Below the pieces are notes generated by a model. It did not search any database, was not told the DNA's origin, and worked only from the letters and a program-made list of their open reading frames with translations. Shown here piece by piece: positions 7,669 through 13,124 of a stretch of 15,574 nucleotides of DNA. The DNA comes from JBEINZ01 sp040377825 (GTDB taxonomy: Bacteria; Pseudomonadota; Alphaproteobacteria; Rhizobiales; Ancalomicrobiaceae). The DNA is taken from NCBI GenBank assembly GCA_040377825.1, contig JBEINZ010000042.1, forward strand, positions 1-15,574, read 5' to 3'. Every line of letters starts with the position of its first letter. Position 1 is the first letter of the stretch. Both the position numbers and the translations under genes were made by a program.

Positions 7669-9459
7669 TCACGCCGCGCCCGCGCCCGACAGCGCGGGAA
7701 GGCCAAGATCGGCGATCTCAGTGGGCACCACCGCCTCTTCGGGGATTCTGCACCATCCGATGCGAGCCATGAACGCGCCGAAACGGGGCGAGGAGGTGAC
7801 GACGGCGAACGGGATCGAGACCAAAAGACCAAGATAGACGGGAGCGGCATAAAGCACCGCCATCGGCGTCAGCGCGTAAAGCCCGATTGCCGAGGCGAGT
7901 CCGACCAGCGTATGCGGCCACAGCCGCGCCGTGGCCTCCGACCATGGAACGGCATGCGCGTCGCGAACTTGCGCCGTCCAGCCGACCGTTCGCCCAAACA
8001 GCAGCGCGATCTTCATCAGCGTGTGGCTCAACATAGAAATTGGCGTCAATAGGAATGCGAAAAGCGTCTCGCTTAGGAGGCCGCCAAGAAACCGGCCGGC
8101 GCCCCCGAAGCTTGCCCGGCCCGATCGGCTCAGAAGGACATCGATCGCGCTGGCAATCTTTGGGGCGAACATCAGGACGACGAGGATAGCGAGCAAGGCA
8201 TGGGCGGGGCCAGCGGCGATCCAAGTTTCGCCCGAGCGAGCAAGCGCCACGGCAAGCGCCGTGCTCCAAAGCGCGATATACGCCGGCGAGGCGACAAACA
8301 TCATCACCGCCACGATCAGTTGGAAGCGGCTTGTCGGCAAGATGCCGGGCATGTCGAGCAGCTTCCAATACTGGGTGTTTCCGAGGCACCAGCGCATATC
8401 GCGGCGAATAAACTCGATCAATGTCGGCGGATTTTCTTCGTAAGAGCCGCCTTCGATCGGCACGACGCGCACATCGAAGCCGCCCTTGCGCATCAGCACC
8501 GCCTCGACCTGATCGTGGCTCATGATGTCGCCGCCGAGCGGCGGTTTACCCGGCAGCTTCGGCAAATGGCAGTGTTCGGCGAATGCGGCGGTTCGCAAAA
8601 TCGCGTTGTGGCCCCAATAGGGTCCACAGTCGGCATGCCACCACGCGCTGCCCATGGTGTAGGACCGCATCCCGAGCCGCATGCCGAATTGGAAAAAGCG
8701 CGCCAAAGGGCTGGTGGAGGGAAGTCCGACAGTTAGCGACTGTAGGATGCCAAGGCGCGGATCGTGCTGGGCGATCCGTACCATGCGCAGGATCTGGTCG
8801 GCGGCCATGAAACTGTCGGCGTCAAGCACCAGCGCGAAGTCATGCGAACGCCCCCAGCGATCCATGAAATCGCGAATATTGCCCGCCTTGAAACCGGTAT
8901 TGTCGGTTCGCCTGCGGTAGACGATCGAAACTGTTTCGCCGTAGCGCAAGGTGAGCGCCTCGGTTGCGGCTTCCTCTGCGTCGGCGGCGGCCGGGCGGTT
9001 CGTGTCGGAGAGAATGTAGAGGGCGAAATGCGCGGCTTGGCCGGTGCGGATCAGATCATCGAGCATTAGGCCGAGATTGCGGAAGACCCGCCCGGAGTCC
9101 TCGTTTCGAATACAAATCAAGATTGCCGTTCGGCTAGTTATGGTTTCGTCGCCCTTGATCGCCGCGGCCGGCGGACATGTCAGCGCAAGCGGATCGCGCG
9201 CGAACCGCATGATGAAAAAGCCGACTGTCGCGTTCCAGAAACCAAACAGCGACCAAGGCAGGTAAAGCGCGAACAACACCAGGATGAGGCCATCCGCCCA
9301 ATCAAGGCCGCCCGGGGCAAGTGCATAAGCGAGCAGCCCTACGAGCCCGGCCCAGCTTGAGGCGACGAAGCTCGCGAAGATGAAGCGACGATTTGTGATT
9401 TGGGAACGGCCTATCTGTGCGAGGCCGGTCGCGGAAAAGGCGGGAGTGGTTAGGCTCAT
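7669..9459 (-). CDS. opgH: glucan glucosyltransferase OpgH/MdoH
   Basis: A 596-residue inner-membrane GT2 glucosyltransferase that elongates the beta-1,2-glucan backbone of osmoregulated periplasmic glucans from UDP-glucose. Two membrane segments (about 26-47 and 54-84) precede the cytoplasmic catalytic domain. Its motifs are LSDTN (150-154), the metal-binding DAD (213-215), GHNAILR (283-289), the HD that supplies the catalytic Asp (315-316) and RRDMRW (352-357), the OpgH form of QxxRW. Several C-terminal membrane segments follow from about residue 379. The length suits the alphaproteobacterial form; E. coli OpgH is much longer at its N-terminus. The ATG at 9459 is preferred over a TTG at 9492, which lacks a ribosome binding site. 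opgG is not adjacent. Confidence 0.93.
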   Translation of the reverse strand: MSLTTPAFSATGLAQIGRSQITNRRFIFASFVASSWAGLVGLLAYALAPGGLDWADGLILVLFALYLPWSLFGFWNATVGFFIMRFARDPLALTCPPAAAIKGDETITSRTAILICIRNEDSGRVFRNLGLMLDDLIRTGQAAHFALYILSDTNRPAAADAEEAATEALTLRYGETVSIVYRRRTDNTGFKAGNIRDFMDRWGRSHDFALVLDADSFMAADQILRMVRIAQHDPRLGILQSLTVGLPSTSPLARFFQFGMRLGMRSYTMGSAWWHADCGPYWGHNAILRTAAFAEHCHLPKLPGKPPLGGDIMSHDQVEAVLMRKGGFDVRVVPIEGGSYEENPPTLIEFIRRDMRWCLGNTQYWKLLDMPGILPTSRFQLIVAVMMFVASPAYIALWSTALAVALARSGETWIAAGPAHALLAILVVLMFAPKIASAIDVLLSRSGRASFGGAGRFLGGLLSETLFAFLLTPISMLSHTLMKIALLFGRTVGWTAQVRDAHAVPWSEATARLWPHTLVGLASAIGLYALTPMAVLYAAPVYLGLLVSIPFAVVTSSPRFGAFMARIGWCRIPEEAVVPTEIADLGLPALSGAGAA

Positions 9460-9663
9460 GAAAGCAGCACCCTGAGGCGGCGGGACAAGCAATCTTCGAG
9501 GAAGATCTGATCTATACGTTGCGGAAGCGGCGTTCGGATCTGCGTCCGCGCTTACACAAGCTGGATCTGAAGCGGGCTATCCTGTCGTTTTCGTGACGAT
9601 CATCCGTGCTATGGCTTTGTTTTGAAAAATCTTTGGGATGAACGGATGCGCGGAGAAGATAAC
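9460..9663. promoter_or_regulatory. divergent intergenic region between opgH and the plus-strand operon
   Basis: These 204 bases must contain promoters for both divergent operons. A compact inverted repeat, ATCTTC-GAG-GAAGAT, sits at 9492-9506, 33 bases before the opgH start. GATCTG occurs three times, at 9504, 9537 and 9564. No convincing -35/-10 pair is visible on either strand. Whether the repeat is an operator or part of the opgH leader cannot be decided by eye. Confidence 0.45.
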
Positions 9664-10641
9664 GTGGGTTCAGCAGACGCATTCTGGCTGGTCGCGCCCG
9701 GTGTGGGCGAGATCCGGCCGATGGAAATCGCGCCGCCCACCGAGGGCTCGGTCCTGGTGGAAACCCTCTTTTCAGGCATCAGCCGTGGCACGGAGAGCCT
9801 CGTCGTCCAGGGTCTGGTTCCCGAAAGCGAATGGCGACGGATGCGCGCGCCGTTCCAAGAGGGCAATTTTCCGTTTCCGGTCAAATATGGCTACGCGGCA
9901 GTCGGCCGGGTCGCGATCGGTCCACTGGACCTGCTCGGCCGAAATGTGTTCGCGCTCCATCCGCACCAGAGCCGGTTCGTCGTGCCGGCCGACGCTGTCG
10001 TGTCCCTGCCGGACGGCCTGCCGCCGGCGCGCGCGGTTCTTGCGGCCAATGCCGAAACCGCGCTGAACGGGCTTTGGGACGGCGGCGTCGGGCCAGGCGA
10101 CCGCGTCGTTGTGGTCGGCGGGGGCGCTGTCGGCGCGCTCATTGCGGCTTTCGCCGGGCGTATCGCGGGGACCGAGACGATCCTTGTGGATGTCGACCCG
10201 GGACGCGCGGCGCTCGCGGAAAGGCTCGGCGTCGAGTTTGCGTTTCCCGACGGCGCGCCCGGCGACGCGGATGTCGTGTTCCATGCGACCGGCCGCTCGG
10301 AAGGACTTTCGACCGCGCTCGGGCTCGCTGGAGACGAGGCGACCGTCGTGGAAATGAGCTGGTACGGCACGAAGCCGGTCGCGGCACCGCTAGGGCAAGC
10401 CTTCCATTCGCTGCGCTTGAAACTGATTTCCAGCCAAGTCGGCCGTGTCGCGCCGAGCCGGCGGCCGCGCTGGAGCTATAGGCGCCGCATCGAGAAGGCT
10501 TTGGAACTGCTTCAGGACGATCGGCTTGATGCGCTCCTCGGCGAACCCGTCGCGTTCGGCGACCTACCCGGCCGCATCGCCGACCTGGTTTCGGCGCGCG
10601 GCGCATGCTGCCCGTTGATCCGCTATCCCTCCTTAACGTAA
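9664..10641 (+). CDS. zinc-less MDR-family dehydrogenase
   Basis: A 325-residue medium-chain dehydrogenase/reductase. The N-terminal GroES-like domain has FSGISRGTES where zinc enzymes have the catalytic Cys, and KYGYAAVG where they have GHE, so the usual zinc ligands are absent. This arrangement recalls BchC-like members. The nucleotide site is clear: VVVVGGGAVGALIA with the Gly-rich loop at 152-157 and D176 ending the second strand (ILVDVD), which favours NAD(H). The GTG at 9664 is chosen because GGAGAAG (9652-9658) lies eight bases upstream; ATG at 9646 and TTG at 9622 are alternatives in the same frame. It is first in a four-gene operon, 33 bases before the PTPS-like gene. The substrate is unknown, but a carbonyl or hydroxyl on the operon's product is a reasonable guess. 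Confidence 0.88.
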   Translation: MGSADAFWLVAPGVGEIRPMEIAPPTEGSVLVETLFSGISRGTESLVVQGLVPESEWRRMRAPFQEGNFPFPVKYGYAAVGRVAIGPLDLLGRNVFALHPHQSRFVVPADAVVSLPDGLPPARAVLAANAETALNGLWDGGVGPGDRVVVVGGGAVGALIAAFAGRIAGTETILVDVDPGRAALAERLGVEFAFPDGAPGDADVVFHATGRSEGLSTALGLAGDEATVVEMSWYGTKPVAAPLGQAFHSLRLKLISSQVGRVAPSRRPRWSYRRRIEKALELLQDDRLDALLGEPVAFGDLPGRIADLVSARGACCPLIRYPSLT

Positions 10642-10674
10642 AACGAAGTCAAAGCCGCAAGCAGGAGAAGCCGC

Positions 10675-11076
10675 ATGTTCGCCGTCGAAGTTCGCGACCA
10701 CATCATGATCGCCCATTCGTTCCGTGGCGCCGTCTTCGGGCCGGCGCAGGCGATGCATGGCGCGACCTTCGTGGTCGATGTCGCGTTTTTCCGTAAGAGC
10801 CTCGACGCGAATGGCATCGTGATCGATATCGGCCTTGCGCATGACGCACTGAAGGCGATCCTTAAGCCGCTAAATTACCAGAACCTCGACGCGCTGCCGC
10901 AGTTTGCCGGGATCAATACGACAACCGAGGTTCTGTCCAAGCACATTTTCGATGCCATGGCCGAAGCGATCGCGCGCGGCGACCTCGGGGCGGATGCTCG
11001 CGCGGTCTCGCGCCTCAAGGTGACCCTGCACGAGAGCCATGTGGCGCGGGCATGGTATGAGGCCGACCTTGGCTGA
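10675..11076 (+). CDS. PTPS/QueD-fold protein with degenerate active site
   Basis: A 133-residue protein of the 6-pyruvoyl-tetrahydropterin synthase/6-carboxy-tetrahydropterin synthase fold. Retained features are H14 (IAHSF), H28 of the HGH zinc motif, D51 (VIDIG), the NTTTEVLSKHI helix (81-91) that corresponds to the PT(S/A)E segment, and E120 (LHES), the pterin-anchoring Glu. Altered features are the last His of HGH, which is A30, the catalytic Cys before that motif, which is absent, and LDH, which is LNY (66-68). Canonical zinc-dependent catalysis is therefore doubtful, while a pterin-like ligand may still bind. AGGAG at 10663-10667 supports the ATG. The gene overlaps the downstream glycosyltransferase gene. 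Its role in queuosine synthesis is unlikely because no other que gene is nearby. Confidence 0.85.
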   Translation: MFAVEVRDHIMIAHSFRGAVFGPAQAMHGATFVVDVAFFRKSLDANGIVIDIGLAHDALKAILKPLNYQNLDALPQFAGINTTTEVLSKHIFDAMAEAIARGDLGADARAVSRLKVTLHESHVARAWYEADLG

Positions 11077-12124
11077 TCAGAGGCGCCTCGCCTTCGCGAT
11101 CCCCGGCGATATCAACCAGCCGACGGGCGGCTACGGCTATGACCGGCGGATGATCGCGGAGCTACGCGCGGCAGGGTGGCGGGTCGATCATGTTCCGCTC
11201 GCAGCGAGCTATCCGTTACCGACGGACGCCGATCGAGCGGAGACCGAGCGGATCCTTGGGACACTCGATCCGGGCGTGCCGTTGTTGGTCGATGGCCTCG
11301 CCTTCGCGGTCATGGATGACATCGCGCCGAATCTTGCCGCCGCGCGGCCGCTCGTGGCGCTCGTGCATCATCCGCTGGCCTTGGAAACCGGCATCGATCC
11401 GGCCCGCGCGGCACGCTTTGATGCGTCGGAGAAAGCCGCGCTTTCCCATGTCCGCCACACGATCGTGACGAGCGCGGCCACAGCGCGGACGCTAGTCGAT
11501 GCATTTGGCGTCAATCCAGGGCGGCTCACGGTGGCCGTGCCCGGTACCGACCGCACGAACTTCTCTCAAGGTTCGGGCGGACCGACCGTGCGGATTTTGG
11601 CGGTCGGCACGCTGGTCCCGCGAAAGGGCCATCTCGACCTGATTGAGGCGCTTGCGACTCTGGCCGATCAACCCTGGCACCTGACCATCGTCGGCGGCAA
11701 AACGGCGGACGCGGAACATGCATCGCGGATCGCCGCCTCGATTGCGCGCTACGAACTACGGGACCGGATCACGTTGGCGGATGCATGGACGCGCGCCGAC
11801 TTGGAAGCCGGGTATGCCAGCGCCGACATCTTTGCGCTCGCGTCGCATTACGAAGGCTATGGAATGGCCTATGCCGAAGCCGTTGCGCATGGTCTTCCGG
11901 TGGCCGGCACCACGGGAGGCGCGATCGCGGATACGGTCGGCGACGCGGGCGAGTTGGTTCGGCCGGGTGACGTTGCCGCCCTCGCCTCGGTCCTCTCCCG
12001 GCTGATCCAAGACCCGGAGCATCGCGCGCGCCGCGCCGAGATCGCCCGCGCCGCCTCGGTTCGCTATCCCACTTGGAAGGAAACCGCGGCGATTGTCGCG
12101 ACCGTCATCGAGGACCTCCAATGA
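11057..12124 (+). CDS. GT4-family glycosyltransferase
   Basis: A 355-residue retaining glycosyltransferase of the GT-B fold. The N-terminal acceptor domain begins LAFAIPGDINQPTGGYGYDR with its glycine-rich loop. The C-terminal donor domain has the linker VPGTD (161-165), VGTLVPRKGH (183-192) with the phosphate-binding R189-K190 pair, and the EX7E motif at E266 and E274 (HYEGYGMAYAEA). There is no signal peptide or membrane segment, so it is cytoplasmic. The start lies inside the PTPS-like gene: ATG at 11057 is used here, but TTG at 11069 has a better ribosome binding site (GAGG at about 11059) and is equally possible; ATG at 11039 is less likely. It ends in an ATGA overlap with the methyltransferase. 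Its acceptor is probably the operon's small-molecule product rather than a polymer; this is inference. Confidence 0.9.
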   Translation: MRPTLADQRRLAFAIPGDINQPTGGYGYDRRMIAELRAAGWRVDHVPLAASYPLPTDADRAETERILGTLDPGVPLLVDGLAFAVMDDIAPNLAAARPLVALVHHPLALETGIDPARAARFDASEKAALSHVRHTIVTSAATARTLVDAFGVNPGRLTVAVPGTDRTNFSQGSGGPTVRILAVGTLVPRKGHLDLIEALATLADQPWHLTIVGGKTADAEHASRIAASIARYELRDRITLADAWTRADLEAGYASADIFALASHYEGYGMAYAEAVAHGLPVAGTTGGAIADTVGDAGELVRPGDVAALASVLSRLIQDPEHRARRAEIARAASVRYPTWKETAAIVATVIEDLQ

Positions 12125-12963
12125 GCACGTTCGCCGACGATTGGCTCTCCGCGCGCGAACCCGCCGACCGCCGCGCACGCGATAGTGGCCTCGTGGTTCG
12201 GCTCGCCGAGCTCGTGGCTGATCGGCCGAGTGTCGGGATCGTTGATATCGGCGCGGGCACGGGATCGACCGCGCGCGCCATTGCCGGTTTGCTGCCGGGC
12301 CGCCAGCACTGGGACTTGGTCGATTTCGACGCCGATCATCTGCGCCAAGCCGCCACCTCGCTCGCGAGCCTCGCCGATCGCGACGGGGAACCGTTGACCG
12401 TCCGGACGCTGACGGCGGACTTGAGCGGCGGCCTGCCAGCATCGCTCATCGAGGGTGCCAATATCCTAACCTGCTCGGCCTTCCTTGACCTTGTCGGACA
12501 GGATTTCGTCGAGCGCTTCGCCGCCACGGCAGCAGAGCAAGGGCTCGTCGTCTACGCGGCGCTCAATGTCGACGGCCGCCTTGCCTGCGATCCCGCGGAC
12601 GCGATGGATGCGGCAATCTTTGCGGCCTTCAACGCGCATATGCGAGGCGATAAGGGGTTCGGACCGGCGCTCGGGGCGGCCTCGACCGATGCGACGGCCG
12701 AAGCATTTCGTGCCCATGGCTATGTCGTGGCGACCGCGCCCTCGGATTGGGTCGTCGACAGCGGGGACAGCAGCCTCGCGGCGCGCTTGCTTGATGGATG
12801 GGTCACCGCCGTGTCGGAGACAGGCCAGATCGATGCCGCCGATCTCCAAACCTGGGAAGCGCGCCGCCGGGACGAGATTTCCGCCGACGGCTTCCGCTTT
12901 TTGGTCGGCCATATGGACTTGCTGGCATGGCCAGCGCGACCGCGAAACCAACTGTTGATATAA
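12121..12963 (+). CDS. class I SAM-dependent methyltransferase
   Basis: A 280-residue soluble methyltransferase. SAM motif I is VDIGAGTGS (41-49), followed by an acidic strand-2 end (WDLVDFD, D68/D70) and a motif IV-like segment NILTCSAFLDLV. The frame is open to 12073, but the ATG at 12121 is chosen because it overlaps the glycosyltransferase stop as ATGA and has GAGG seven bases upstream. It is the last gene of the plus-strand operon and is convergent with the PBP1A gene. The substrate is not recognisable from the sequence; operon context suggests methylation of the same glycosylated or pteridine-like product. Confidence 0.87.
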   Translation: MSTFADDWLSAREPADRRARDSGLVVRLAELVADRPSVGIVDIGAGTGSTARAIAGLLPGRQHWDLVDFDADHLRQAATSLASLADRDGEPLTVRTLTADLSGGLPASLIEGANILTCSAFLDLVGQDFVERFAATAAEQGLVVYAALNVDGRLACDPADAMDAAIFAAFNAHMRGDKGFGPALGAASTDATAEAFRAHGYVVATAPSDWVVDSGDSSLAARLLDGWVTAVSETGQIDAADLQTWEARRRDEISADGFRFLVGHMDLLAWPARPRNQLLI

Positions 12964-13076
12964 CAGTTTACTATCAGAGACTTATCGTAATTTCTTGAGA
13001 CCTATATCCTTAACTGGAATCTTGTTTCAGTCCCAAAAACAGCTTCGTTTTCATCAGGTTACGACGCGTTCTTGAC

Positions 13077-13099
13077 TCAGTTACCCCCCGACCAACTGA
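13077..13099. terminator. possible bidirectional hairpin between convergent genes
   Basis: TCAGTT (13077-13082) and AACTGA (13094-13099) form a 6-bp stem with an 11-base, C-rich loop in the 161-base gap between the convergent methyltransferase and PBP1A genes. A second, GC-rich dyad (GAGGC/GCCTC, about 13108-13126) adjoins the PBP1A stop. Neither carries a T-run, so the call rests mainly on position. Confidence 0.25.
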
Positions 13100-13124
13100 C
13101 GTCCCTCGAGGCCGGCGCGGCGCC

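Noticed and set aside
10675..11076. PTPS-fold gene as queD of the queuosine pathway
   Set aside because: The catalytic Cys and one zinc His are missing and the neighbours are a glycosyltransferase and methyltransferase, not queC, queE or queF.
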